Under the pieces are notes generated by a model that was not told the origin of the DNA, searched no databases, and saw nothing but the letters and a program-made list of their open reading frames with translations. DNA of 64,000 nt from G963665185 sp049723905 (GTDB lineage Bacteria; Desulfobacterota; Desulfovibrionia; Desulfovibrionales; Desulfovibrionaceae). The position numbers and the translations under genes were made by a program. Shown here piece by piece: positions 1 through 8,278 of the stretch. The DNA lies in the NCBI RefSeq assembly GCF_049723905.1, contig NZ_JBJKFD010000001.1, positions 868,001 to 932,000 of the forward strand. Direction: 5' to 3'. The number at the start of each line of letters is the position of its first letter. Positions within the stretch are counted from its first letter, which is position 1.

Positions 1-305
1 CAGCGCAGGTCGTCAGCAACCTTGCTCGTCGCATCCTGGAAAAAGGATTTATTCTTCCCGGCCTGGACTGTGGAGAATGCGGCATGCCCGATTGTGAAGC
101 CATGAGTTCGGCAATTGTTGCAGGCACACATAATCCTGGAGATTGCCAAGCACGAAAGACTCAAGTTGAAGTCAGTGTCAACGGAAGCACACTGGCTATG
201 GGCGGGTTTGTTGAAGATATCGTTGCGTCGACGATCCGAGGTCTTCTTTCACAGCTCAAGGGGTACACTCCAGGAGAAATCCGAATTCGCCTCCCCAAAG
301 AGTAA
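1..305 (+). CDS. C-terminal fragment of a MobB-like protein (partial)
   Basis: The reading frame is open from the window edge (frame starting at base 3) to a TAA at 303-305, so the 5' end is missing. About 100 residues are visible. They hold a cysteine cluster (CGECGMPDC), then a short beta-rich tail in which a 'VEVSVNG' strand is followed by 'GFVEDIVASTIRGLLSQLKG' and a basic end. This layout resembles the C-terminal extension of molybdopterin-guanine dinucleotide biosynthesis MobB proteins in anaerobes, where the cysteines may bind an Fe-S cluster. The family call rests on memory of this tail and is tentative; other cysteine-rich cofactor proteins are possible. Confidence 0.5.
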   Translation, partial: AQVVSNLARRILEKGFILPGLDCGECGMPDCEAMSSAIVAGTHNPGDCQARKTQVEVSVNGSTLAMGGFVEDIVASTIRGLLSQLKGYTPGEIRIRLPKE

Positions 306-395
306 CCCCCTCTTGGCATGCTGCTCTTTTTCATTTCACATAGTATCTGCTCTCAGCATATGGCGTCCTCAGCATGTAAGGTCCGCCCTTCAATT

Positions 396-720
396 TCATG
401 TTGGCACTCCCTGCTGTAGCAGGTAACAACACCATTGAAGACCCAAGACAAGGGAGAGCTACATGCACAAATTCACGGCTGCAGCCTTTCACCGGGTTGT
501 TGAAGCTTGCTCGAGTAGCATTTTTTCACGTTGGGATTGGTGACCACAAACAGACATTCAGCAGGGCGCTGAACTGCACTGACACCATGACCTGATCGCG
601 AGGGGCTTGGTGAGCATTGATAATGAAATAATAGTGATGATCCGCATGTGCCCAAAAGGAATACACGAACCAAGCCGATACGGAGAATTACGGCCTAACA
701 AACAAGAAAAACAAAGAATA
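396..720 (+). pseudogene. IS110-type element relic A (internally deleted)
   Basis: The stretch aligns by eye with the longer relic at 3353-4578. Shared parts are the start (TTGGCACT versus TCGGCACT), an ATG region, the N-terminal 'FHVGI..HK' motif of DEDD transposases, and the 3' end (ATCGCGA.GGGCTT then TACGGCCTAA). Here the N-terminal part runs almost directly into the 3' end, so most of the transposase is deleted, and the acidic motif residue is out of register. It fills the 305-753 gap together with short unassigned sequence. Confidence 0.55.
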
Positions 721-752
721 ATGAAATTTCTGGTATAAGCCGCATACAAAAA

Positions 753-786
753 GCCCCCGCCAAAAAGACGGGGGCGTATTTTTTTT
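753..786. terminator. bidirectional terminator
   Basis: A 7-bp G+C stem (GCCCCCG/CGGGGGC, 753-759 with 769-775) is followed by a T-run on the plus strand and flanked by an A-run (748-752) that gives a T-run on the minus strand. It lies just after the stop of the minus-strand gene at 811-1296 and probably ends it. Confidence 0.75.
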
Positions 787-810
787 GCACGCTGTTGAAG
801 AGCTGCGAAC

Positions 811-1296
811 CTATTTGTTGATGTCGGTCCGAACCTGCTGCAACAAGCTCATAGCTTTTGCAAGCTTGTCGGCCTGCGTTTTGTCCAACTGTGAACCGAT
901 GTACCCAAGCTTGTTGGTGGCATCGTTAATCGCATCTGTGATGATGGCACGCTGCATGGCAACGGGCATCTGAGCAAGCTGCTGTTCCATGGTGTCAACG
1001 GAACCGGTGAGGCCCACAACCTGGCCTTCAATTTCGCCAACTTGCGTTTTCATGGTGGTAACTTCGCCTTTAAGGCCGGAAAGTACTTTAACTTCCTTGC
1101 CAAGGCCATCAAGATTCTGGTTCAGCCCAAAGAAAAGGACTACAACCAATACCACCGACAAAATAGAAATGATCAAGGAAACCTTGCTCATATCACGTCC
1201 TGTAGCCATCCCCTCCTCCTCAGCCATAGCCTTTGACTCGGCTTCTTTGCTTTGCGAGTAATCTTCAATTGCGTGTAATTTTTCCGGATTGCTCAT
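811..1296 (-). CDS. membrane-anchored coiled-coil protein, unknown function
   Basis: A 161-residue protein, read from the ATG at 1296, which is preceded by a GGAGGT ribosome site four bases upstream; a longer in-frame start at 1326 lacks one. Residues 1-40 are charged and cytoplasmic in character. One hydrophobic helix (about 43-62, VSLIISILSVVLVVVLFF) follows, then a region of regular V/L/M spacing that looks like a coiled coil. No catalytic motif is visible. It stands alone with its own terminator and could be an inner-membrane scaffold with a periplasmic coiled coil. Function not recognised. Confidence 0.8.
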   Translation of the reverse strand: MSNPEKLHAIEDYSQSKEAESKAMAEEEGMATGRDMSKVSLIISILSVVLVVVLFFGLNQNLDGLGKEVKVLSGLKGEVTTMKTQVGEIEGQVVGLTGSVDTMEQQLAQMPVAMQRAIITDAINDATNKLGYIGSQLDKTQADKLAKAMSLLQQVRTDINK

Positions 1297-1446
1297 TTTG
1301 ACCTCCATCTCGGTAGTAATTCGCAACTGACAAACGTGTTTTTTTCGGTAGGATTTACATATACAATACGCCGTTGAAAATCAACACCAACAGGGCGTAA
1401 CACCATGGATACAAGGAACAGATTGACTTCTGCACCACAAGCAGTA

Positions 1447-1465
1447 TCATAGTATAATACTATGA
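1447..1465. promoter_or_regulatory. 19-bp perfect palindrome between divergent genes
   Basis: TCATAGTATAATACTATGA is symmetric around one central base and contains TATAAT. It sits between the minus-strand gene 811-1296 and the plus-strand histidine kinase, so it may be an operator overlapping a promoter. No regulator is identified. Confidence 0.4.
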
Positions 1466-1540
1466 AATAGTGGTGCAACACGTTTTCCTTTCTAAATATT
1501 GCAAATTATTCTCCATACCTTAAACGGATATATAAAAGAC

Positions 1541-2677
1541 ATGGAAAAGAATAATGGCAAAGCAAAACAGATACCAAAAAATGATGTACTGGAACAGCAA
1601 GACTCGTATTCCCTGCGTGATAAGCTTATGGGATTCGGGGAAAGATCGATACGTAAAAGCTATTATCCAGAGCTCCAAGAGAGACTTGAAGATCTTGAGA
1701 GATTTCGCAATCTTTTAGATCAAACTAAAGATGCAATATTCCTTATTGAAGAGAAATCAGAATGCATATCTGATGTTAACATTTCAGCTTCTAAATTACT
1801 AAACGCACCCAAATATCAAATCATAGGGAAAAAATACAATAGCATTTTCCCCTCTTCAATCACTGAAGGAATACAAGGTCTTTTTAAAACGCAGGAGGAG
1901 TCAGCCGATATTCAAGGGCGTTTCCCTACTGACAAGAAAAAAAAATTCATCCATGCCGAGCTCAATGTAAAGCGGGTGGCTCAAGGGGACACAACATATG
2001 GTGTTGTTGTCGCAAGGGATATTACCAGACGCTACACACAAGAGCAGGCAATTAGGCAAAGCCTTAACGAAAAGGAAGTCCTCTTACGAGAAATCCACCA
2101 CCGCGTAAAAAATAACCTGCAAATCATCTCCAGCCTGCTCAGTCTGCAATTGTCATTTGACAAAGACAAAGACGCAATTGACATCCTGGACACTGCTCAA
2201 CGCAGAATTCGCGCCATGTCTCTGGTCCACGAAAAACTGTACCAATCAGAAAACCTGGCACAAATAAACCTGTACAGCTATATAAAAAGCCTGACCCAGT
2301 ATCTGGGCGGTGTCCCCGATTCCCCTCAAAATGTAGAAATTGTTGTCAACATCGGGACCGTAACACTCTCTGCCGATTTAGCCATCCCTTGTGGTATGAT
2401 CGTCAGCGAGCTTATATCCAATAGTCTCAAGCACGCATTTAAAGACTCTACCGGTGGCCGTATCATAATTGCTCATTCCTTCACTGATGACGGCGACCAT
2501 CGTTTACAGATAAAAGACAACGGGGAAGGACTTCCTGAATCCTTCAATCCGGAAGCAACTCCTTCTCTGGGAATGCGGCTTGTTCATACGTTAGCAGCCC
2601 AAATTAAAGCTCAAATTGAAATCGACACCAGCCACGGCACCTGTTTTACTCTGATATTTCCTCAGTCAAGGTATTAA
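1541..2677 (+). CDS. PAS-domain sensor histidine kinase (HisKA_2/HATPase type)
   Basis: A 378-residue cytosolic kinase read from the ATG at 1541; a TTG at 1499 extends the frame but looks unlikely. A short linker leads into a PAS domain (about 53-165, ending at 'VVARDITRR'). The HisKA_2 dimerisation domain carries 'REIHHRVKNNLQ', with the phospho-accepting histidine at about 186-187. The C-terminus is a HATPase domain with N box (ELISNSLKHAF), G1 (DNGEGLP) and G2 (GMRLV). There is no transmembrane segment, so the signal is intracellular. No response regulator adjoins it; the nearest, at 4671-6065, lies beyond an IS relic and on the other strand. Confidence 0.9.
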   Translation: MEKNNGKAKQIPKNDVLEQQDSYSLRDKLMGFGERSIRKSYYPELQERLEDLERFRNLLDQTKDAIFLIEEKSECISDVNISASKLLNAPKYQIIGKKYNSIFPSSITEGIQGLFKTQEESADIQGRFPTDKKKKFIHAELNVKRVAQGDTTYGVVVARDITRRYTQEQAIRQSLNEKEVLLREIHHRVKNNLQIISSLLSLQLSFDKDKDAIDILDTAQRRIRAMSLVHEKLYQSENLAQINLYSYIKSLTQYLGGVPDSPQNVEIVVNIGTVTLSADLAIPCGMIVSELISNSLKHAFKDSTGGRIIIAHSFTDDGDHRLQIKDNGEGLPESFNPEATPSLGMRLVHTLAAQIKAQIEIDTSHGTCFTLIFPQSRY

Positions 2678-2885
2678 CTTTTTTTTGTTTTTCCCACATC
2701 AACACATTCTGGGTGTATCAATAGATAAGAAGCCCCCTGTCCCTTTTGCTCCCCTTCGAAGGTGCTGCTTTACATGGTATTTCTATTCCAAATCAAACGA
2801 TTGTTTTGTCTCCATGTTTTTCCATGCCAAAAGGCCTTCCCATCCGATTATTTTTTTTGTTTCTGTCCCAAAAAATAGGACCACG

Positions 2886-2914
2886 TCCAGAAATTCTGGA
2901 CACGTCCAGAAAAA
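2886..2914. promoter_or_regulatory. operator-like inverted repeat plus a third half-site
   Basis: TCCAGAAATTCTGGA (2886-2900) is a perfect 7-bp inverted repeat around one base. ACGTCCAGAAA recurs immediately downstream, giving three half-sites. It lies in the AT-rich 2678-3079 gap, about 180 bp before the CII-like gene at 3080. I see no convincing gene in this gap; a 108-codon frame at 2685 lacks a ribosome site and is low-complexity. Confidence 0.4.
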
Positions 2915-3079
2915 GTACACACTCAACTCCAATATTCTGACATTTTACTCTCAAAAATCCTCGTTTTTCTCTCAGAATCAAAGAAACAACTTTGGCACGC
3001 TATTTTCATAGGGATTACTAATACCGGGGAACAGGTCGCCACTTTAAGGTGACAAAGAAAGAACGATGGGAGGTGCCTT

Positions 3080-3328
3080 ATGAGTTCCATGAAGCAGATT
3101 AGCACTGTAGTCCATGAAATGCTCATTGATGATCGAGGTTCTGCAAAGATGATCGCCGAGCAACTGGGAAAGCCGTATCCGACCTTGATGCGCGAACTCA
3201 ATCCGTGGGACAAAGGCGCCAAGCTTGGAGCAGACACCTTATTGCAGATCATGGCCATTACCAACAACTATGAGCCGCTGGAATATATCGCCAGTGCCCT
3301 CGGCATGAAGTTGGTAAGGGAGCATTAA
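3080..3328 (+). CDS. small CII-like DNA-binding regulator
   Basis: An 82-residue protein with a GGGAGG ribosome site eight bases before the ATG. The central 'SAKMIAEQLGKPYPTLMRELNPWD' reads as a helix-turn-helix, and the C-terminal 'LGADTLLQIMAITNNYEPLEYIASALG' matches the layout of Phage_CII-family regulators. The prophage protein at 43371-43847 has the same architecture (MNKPYSTLASELN, then LLLLMELAESDAPVDFL). A chromosomal copy may be a domesticated phage regulator. Its targets are unknown; the repeats at 2886-2914 are a candidate site. Confidence 0.75.
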   Translation: MSSMKQISTVVHEMLIDDRGSAKMIAEQLGKPYPTLMRELNPWDKGAKLGADTLLQIMAITNNYEPLEYIASALGMKLVREH

Positions 3329-3352
3329 AAGCACAACAAATGATAAAAATAC

Positions 3353-4578
3353 CATGTCGGCACTTCCGAGTTTGGCTGGTCCTAAACCACGGAAGGCCGA
3401 CATGGCGAAATTCACAATACCATCCATTAGTCGATTTATTGAAATATTTTCGAATGATCATTTTCACGTCGGGATTGATGTCCACAAACGGACAATCAGT
3501 GTGACGTTGCTTCGTCCTGACGGTATGACGTCCGCCTGGAGTATGCCCGCTGATTCGACGGCATTAGCCTCATTACTCGCTTCGCCTCACTTCACATAAC
3601 GATCAAGACAATCTACTGCAGGGCAGGGCCGACTGGCTACTGCTTGGCCTGACACCTGGGCTGGACCGGTTTTCCGTGCTGGTGCATCCTCCTCCCCATT
3701 GCTCGCATCAACAAAACCAACCGTCTGAACTTCATCAAGCTTGCGAAATTCGTCGCGTCCGGGCTGCTTCGCAGGGTAGCCATCCCCATCGAGCAGGAAG
3801 AGGCCTTCAGGACGCTTAGCCGACGCAGGCCCCAGCTCAACTTCTCAAGATCAAGCAACGCATTAAGTGTTGCTGCTAACCAGCGGTGAAGCCGAACCAG
3901 AGGCATCAGAAGTGAGCAGGTCGTAACCGCCCTAGGCAGGCTGGAACTGCCTGTGTGATCCACCGTCCCCCCTGCACTGCCTACTGCAGGAGTTAAATTT
4001 CACTTCCTGCGAACAGCGCAAAGTCGATAATCAACTTAGATCCATCGCCGAGAATCAGGACGAGGCGAGACGCATCGCCGTACTACGGTCGTTCCCGCGT
4101 GGGGGCACCACGCGCGGTGTTCCATCCAGAACGGTTCAACCGCAGCCAGAAGATCACAGCTTATTTCGGCCTTGCGCCTATGGTCCGCCATAGCAGAAAG
4201 AAAACGCCTAGGCTAGGCTCACAACAGCGGCTTCGTAGCCTTGCTTGCTGAGTCCGCCTGGCTCTGGAAGCGAAACAACAAAAATGCGCAGGAGTACTAG
4301 AACCGAATTTTAGGCCGCACCGGCTTGGCGCAAAAGGCTATTTCCACGGTGGCCCGAAAACTGGCGGCGTAATTGTGGCGGCTGCCCCTCCCGTTACAGA
4401 CCGCATAACCGGATCGCGACGGGCTTTGGGTAGCATCGACTACAAAAGAAAAATGGCGATCCAACAGTATGACGTCCCGGATTGGTACTTGGTGCCGCTG
4501 AGCACGAATAAGAAAGGGAATACATTAAACAAGCCGGTACGGTGAGGGAGAGTACGGCCTAAGAAACAATGAGAACAA
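3353..4578 (+). pseudogene. IS110-type transposase relic B
   Basis: The intact start (3354-3599) encodes 'FHVGIDVHKRTISVTLLRPDG', the first acidic motif of the DEDD transposases of IS110/IS1111 elements. Frame is then lost. Fragments of the middle (an RRVAIPIEQEEAFRTLSRRR-like stretch near 3770-3840) and of the C-terminal domain can be followed in changing frames to about 4450. The 3' end matches relic A. No full-length product is possible. The 3329-4610 interval contains nothing else I can support. Confidence 0.65.
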
Positions 4579-4610
4579 AAAATTACGGAGTCCTTGACAT
4601 GAGTCCGCAT

Positions 4611-4642
4611 AAGAAAAGAGCCGGAATTCCGGCCTTTCTCTT
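4611..4642 (-). terminator. terminator of the NtrC-like gene
   Basis: The stem GCCGGAATTCCGGC is flanked by AAGAAAAGA and CTTTCTCTT, which extend the pairing. On the minus strand it ends in a short T-rich run, about 30 bp after the stop of the gene at 4671-6065. Confidence 0.6.
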
Positions 4643-4670
4643 ACAAAAACAATATGTTTCACTCATAGCT

Positions 4671-6065
4671 TCATTTAGAGACAGGAAACGCCTTAAGCAA
4701 ATCGTAAATTCTGGACCTGGACAGTCCGGAAACACGGCAGGCTTTTTGGATGTCGTGTTGAACATATTCCATAAGGTTACGAATATAGTTGCGCTCCAAC
4801 GCGGCTATCGCATCCCGGCGAAGGTCCTTCAATTTTGGAAAAGTCGGCCGTTCCTGCAGGGGCACCATGGACTCATCCTCACCCCCAACAAATTTGGACC
4901 GTGCTGCGGATACCCGGATATTTTCAGGAAGGTGTTTTGTGTACAGGGTCGATTCGTCACCGGAAACGGCCAAGGCCCATTCCACAGCATTGATCAACTC
5001 CCGAACATTCCCCGGCCACTGGTACTTACGCATAGTTTCTACAACTTCGGGCGCGACCGCCTTGATCGGCAATCCGTTCTTTTCGCAAAACCGCGAAACA
5101 TAGTAAAGAACCAGCTCCTTAATATCATTCAGCCGTTCTCTGAGCGGAGGAATTTCAACCTTGATGGCTCTGATGCGGAACAATAAGTCACTTCTAAACT
5201 GCTGTCCCTCAGACATAGCGTCCAAGTCACGGTTCGTCGCCGCCAGCAACCTGAAGTCACTCGAAATTTCTGTTTTACCACCAACCGGACGATACCTTTT
5301 TTCCTGCAGCACGCGTAAAAAAGCTTTTTGCAAGCTTAGCGGCATTTCCCCGACTTCGTCCAGGAACAACGTGCCTCCGTCGGCCTGTGTCACTAGGCCA
5401 ACTCTATCTTTGTCCGCCCCAGTAAAAGCTCCGCGCTTGTGTCCAAACAAAAGAGATTCAACTAAGGTTTCCGTCAACGATGCGCAGTCCACAGTAATAA
5501 ATGGTCCGCTTTCCCGGTCGCTATTATCATGAATAGCGCGGGCGAACAGCTCCTTGCCAGTCCCAGTTTCGCCATGAATCAAGACATTGAAAGATGTTCC
5601 TGCAGCCTGAGACAACACATTCAGACACTCTAGCATTTTGGGACTACTGCCGATAATGCCGCTACGATTCAGGTTGATGTAGTTTGGTTTGTTAAGCTTT
5701 TCCTTTCGATACTGTAGCGCACGCACCATGGGAAGTCGCATGGCATCGAGGCTGGCACTTTTTTCCACATAATCCCAGGCACCGCTTTTAATTGCCAATT
5801 CAGCGCCGTCCGGCTCCCCTTCTCCGGTCATGATGATGACTTCTGGAGGAGTGCTCCCGGCAAGGATATCCGGAAGTCGTTCCAAGCCGTTTCCATCGGG
5901 CATTCGGACGTCAAGAAAGACAACGTCAAACCTTCCGGACTGAGCGCGGGTGACGCCGTCCAGCAGGCTCTGCGTAGCTTCGGAGACATGCCCCATACGT
6001 TCCGTCATGCGGACCAACATCCGGCACATGCCTTCATCGTCATCGATGATCAGAATATTACCCAT
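4671..6065 (-). CDS. NtrC-family sigma-54-dependent response regulator
   Basis: 464 residues, the usual length. The N-terminal receiver domain has the acidic pair IIDDD and the phosphorylatable Asp52 (VVFLDVRMP). The AAA+ domain has a Walker A GETGTGKE (165-172), the sigma-54 contact loop GAFTGA (212-217), a Walker B GGTLFLDEVGEM and the R-finger region. The C-terminus is a Fis-type helix-turn-helix (HDIQKACRVSGLSRSRIYDLL). It should activate sigma-54 promoters when phosphorylated. No partner kinase is adjacent, so the signal is unknown. Confidence 0.95.
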   Translation of the reverse strand: MGNILIIDDDEGMCRMLVRMTERMGHVSEATQSLLDGVTRAQSGRFDVVFLDVRMPDGNGLERLPDILAGSTPPEVIIMTGEGEPDGAELAIKSGAWDYVEKSASLDAMRLPMVRALQYRKEKLNKPNYINLNRSGIIGSSPKMLECLNVLSQAAGTSFNVLIHGETGTGKELFARAIHDNSDRESGPFITVDCASLTETLVESLLFGHKRGAFTGADKDRVGLVTQADGGTLFLDEVGEMPLSLQKAFLRVLQEKRYRPVGGKTEISSDFRLLAATNRDLDAMSEGQQFRSDLLFRIRAIKVEIPPLRERLNDIKELVLYYVSRFCEKNGLPIKAVAPEVVETMRKYQWPGNVRELINAVEWALAVSGDESTLYTKHLPENIRVSAARSKFVGGEDESMVPLQERPTFPKLKDLRRDAIAALERNYIRNLMEYVQHDIQKACRVSGLSRSRIYDLLKAFPVSK

Positions 6066-6120
6066 GCGTTACTACACACCAACTCAAGGTTATAAACGAA
6101 AACGAGCACTCTTAGGCTTA

Positions 6121-6154
6121 CCTGCGGACAAGGGGGATCCCCCTTGTCCGCAGG
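6121..6154. repeat. 34-bp perfect palindrome
   Basis: The two 17-base halves are exact reverse complements, meeting at GGATCC without a loop. It lies 40 bp beyond the stop of the gene at 6195-6746 and about 55 bp before the start codon of the NtrC-like gene, both on the minus strand. No T-run follows on either strand, so a classic terminator is uncertain; processing, a protein site or a cruciform are alternatives. Confidence 0.7.
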
Positions 6155-6194
6155 ATAACTATTTATGGTTGTGGCAATTGTCTCGTTCTTTCAG

Positions 6195-6746
6195 CTACGA
6201 GCCGAAAGAACGGCTGAATAAATCAGCAATAGCCTTCCGGCCATTGTCCTCCAGGAACCTTGTGCCTGTGCCACAAAAATGTTTGGAGGTAATGACGGGT
6301 TCACTGACCCTTTCCCAGCGGTCCTTTTCCCATTTAAACCAATCATTCTTCACTTGGCCAAAAACGTACAAAGGCTTGTTGCACAGTTTGGCAAACTCAG
6401 CCCCCCAACCCGTTCCACCTTTAACAGTACCATCACCTTGGATGGTGCCCACTACAAAAATCTGATCACCGCTGGAAACCTGCCAGCAAATGCTTTGCAG
6501 AATTTTTCTGAAAATAGGTGCGCTGGAGTACTTGCGGGTCATGAGTTTGGAAACATAGGTCATACTCACATCCTTGAGGTGTAACTCCTCAGATGTCAGT
6601 ATTCTCACGCCCCGAGTACGTTCTGTCTGATGGTTTTCAAAGCTGTAGTTGACCTCTTCAAGTCCATACTTTTCAGCTTGCTCACCAAAGCAGGCTTCCG
6701 TTCCACGTGCTCCACCGCTGTACATAATGCATTCGCTGGGATTCAT
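6195..6746 (-). CDS. SLOG/Rossmann-like protein, unknown function
   Basis: 183 residues. It opens with 'MYSGGARGTEACFGEQAEKYG', a glycine-rich loop after a first strand typical of LOG/DprA-like (SLOG) nucleotide-binding folds. A later 'FVVGTIQGDGTVKGGTGWGAEFAKLCNKPLYVF' supplies the GGTGWG second loop and the final strand of that fold. The ligand is unknown; proteins of this fold bind or cleave nucleotides, or process DNA. It is followed by the 34-bp palindrome and then the NtrC-like gene on the same strand. The fold call is by motif only. Confidence 0.7.
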   Translation of the reverse strand: MNPSECIMYSGGARGTEACFGEQAEKYGLEEVNYSFENHQTERTRGVRILTSEELHLKDVSMTYVSKLMTRKYSSAPIFRKILQSICWQVSSGDQIFVVGTIQGDGTVKGGTGWGAEFAKLCNKPLYVFGQVKNDWFKWEKDRWERVSEPVITSKHFCGTGTRFLEDNGRKAIADLFSRSFGS

Positions 6747-6845
6747 TCAGTCGCTCCTTGGAAAAGACTATTCATTTGATAAATACCAAAGCTTTGATGA
6801 CAGCACAATTGCCACGGGAAATTTATGTCCATTGCCGCACATGTC

Positions 6846-7583
6846 TCACAAGGTTCCTCTCTTGGTATCTTCACGGATGGAATAATCAATGTAGCGGGAC
6901 CGAAGCCATCGCACTCCAACCAAGTCATAAAGCCCGGCAAGCGCCCTGTCCAGGGTTCCGTACTTTGAGGTTCCATGCTCCCGCGCCCTGTGGTTTACCT
7001 CTACCTCTGCAAGCCGAGCCTGCTGCAAAACCATCAATGTAGGCAGAAAACGGTGCATCCCATTGAATACCGGTAACTTTCGCGCCATGGAGGCACGCAT
7101 AACCTTAAGAGAACAGCCAGTATCGCGCACAGTTTTTCCTGTCAGCGCGTTGCGAATGGCATTGGCGATTTTAGACCCAACACGCTTGATCCAAATATCT
7201 TTTCGCTTGGCCCGCCATCCCACAACCATATCATGCCCCTGATCGTACAGTTGCAAAAGCTTTGGGATGTCGGCGGGGTCATTTTGCAGGTCTGCGTCCA
7301 TGGTTACGATAATGGGATGGCTGGCCGCCTGAAAACCAGCGGCAAAAGCAGCTGACTGCCCGCAGTTCCTCTCAAAAACAATAACCCGGACGTGAGAATC
7401 GCTCTCCGCAAGGGAGTGCATGACGGACAAACTGTTGTCGCGGCTGCCGTCATCAACCAGTATTATTTCGTAATCACGGTCCAATGACGCCAAAGATTTT
7501 GTAATCTGGCTGTGAAGAGGCCTCAGATTATCCTCTTCATCATAGACCGGAATAACCAGAGATAGTGGATGTGTGTTACTCAT
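6846..7583 (-). CDS. family 2 glycosyltransferase (dolichyl-phosphate mannose synthase type)
   Basis: 245 residues of GT-A fold. 'LSLVIPVYDEEDNL' opens the nucleotide-sugar site, 'EIILVDDGSRDNS' carries the first acidic motif, and 'IIVTMDADLQNDP' is the DXD metal-binding motif. The RVGSKIANAIRNALTGKTVRDTGCSLKVM stretch resembles the acceptor region of polyprenyl-phosphate glycosyltransferases. There are no C-terminal membrane helices, so it is the short soluble form, probably loading a sugar on a lipid carrier for envelope glycans. It is the last host gene before the prophage. Confidence 0.9.
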   Translation of the reverse strand: MSNTHPLSLVIPVYDEEDNLRPLHSQITKSLASLDRDYEIILVDDGSRDNSLSVMHSLAESDSHVRVIVFERNCGQSAAFAAGFQAASHPIIVTMDADLQNDPADIPKLLQLYDQGHDMVVGWRAKRKDIWIKRVGSKIANAIRNALTGKTVRDTGCSLKVMRASMARKLPVFNGMHRFLPTLMVLQQARLAEVEVNHRAREHGTSKYGTLDRALAGLYDLVGVRWLRSRYIDYSIREDTKRGTL

Positions 7584-7669
7584 GACCGGGCAGAAATATG
7601 TTTTTTCAAAAAAAATGTAAACTCATGGTTGACAAGCAATGCCTCCCAGCATAGAAACACTCCTCCTGA

Positions 7670-7746
<77 letters not shown>

Positions 7747-7754
7747 AGAATATC

Positions 7755-7790
7755 AAGGACTTACGGACATAGCTTCCGTAAGTCCTTTTT
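7755..7790 (+). terminator. tRNA-fMet terminator, prophage-side copy
   Basis: A 13-bp perfect stem (7755-7767 with 7775-7787) ends in a T-run directly after the tRNA. Its arms (AAGGACTTACGGA) resemble the terminator after attR (AAGGACCTACA), so the phage appears to carry its own version of the tRNA end and its terminator. Confidence 0.8.
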
Positions 7791-7793
7791 CTG

Positions 7794-7944
7794 TTTTGCC
7801 CCCTATTTGTCCCCACGCTGCAACCTGGCTGCGTCCTGCCGCCGGGAAAATCCCTCTCGCACCATAATTTTTTGCCCCCTATTTGCCCCCTGCTCAAGCC
7901 TTTTCGAGCTGTGCAGCGTAGGCTTTTGCCCCCGTTTTGCCACC
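7794..7944. repeat. left integrase arm-site candidates: three pairs of TTTGCCCC
   Basis: Six copies of a TTTGCCCC-like octamer, with one- or two-base variants, occur as three tandem pairs: 7794/7805, about 7870/7881 and 7924/7935. Within each pair the copies are 11 bp apart, one helical turn. The same paired repeat occurs at the other end, upstream of int. In tyrosine-recombinase phages such repeats flanking att are arm-type integrase sites. The rest of the 7747-8278 gap holds two GCGGCCGC palindromes (8006, 8019) and C-runs, with no gene I can support. Confidence 0.6.
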
Positions 7945-8278
7945 CCTGACGATAGCACACGTCGCCACCTGGGCCTTCGTGCTTTGCCAGCCTGCGATCA
8001 TCATCGCGGCCGCCGCCAGCGGCCGCATCCACTGAGTGGTCCGCACCCCCTTCTTTTCCCCCGCACCCCCCCCCAAAAGGGAGCTGAGAAAGGTCTAATT
8101 GCAGGTCCGAAAATCTGCAGCCGACTTTGGGTCCTCCCAAGGCCACCCGGAATACGGGTGCTCCGAATCTCGATGTTTTCGCGGGGTCGGACATTTAATT
8201 ATTTTACAACTTTACAATTCTTGCTCCGGCCTGCCGAAGGGCTCCGGCCAATAAACCTCGCGCAAAAGGTGGTCGACT

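Noticed and set aside
2685..3011. 108-codon plus-strand frame after the histidine kinase
   Set aside because: No ribosome site, Phe/Ser-rich low-complexity product, and operator-like repeats lie inside it.
7794..7944. TTTGCCCC repeats as a CRISPR array
   Set aside because: Units are only about 8-10 bp, in pairs 11 bp apart with irregular distances between pairs, without spacers or cas genes.
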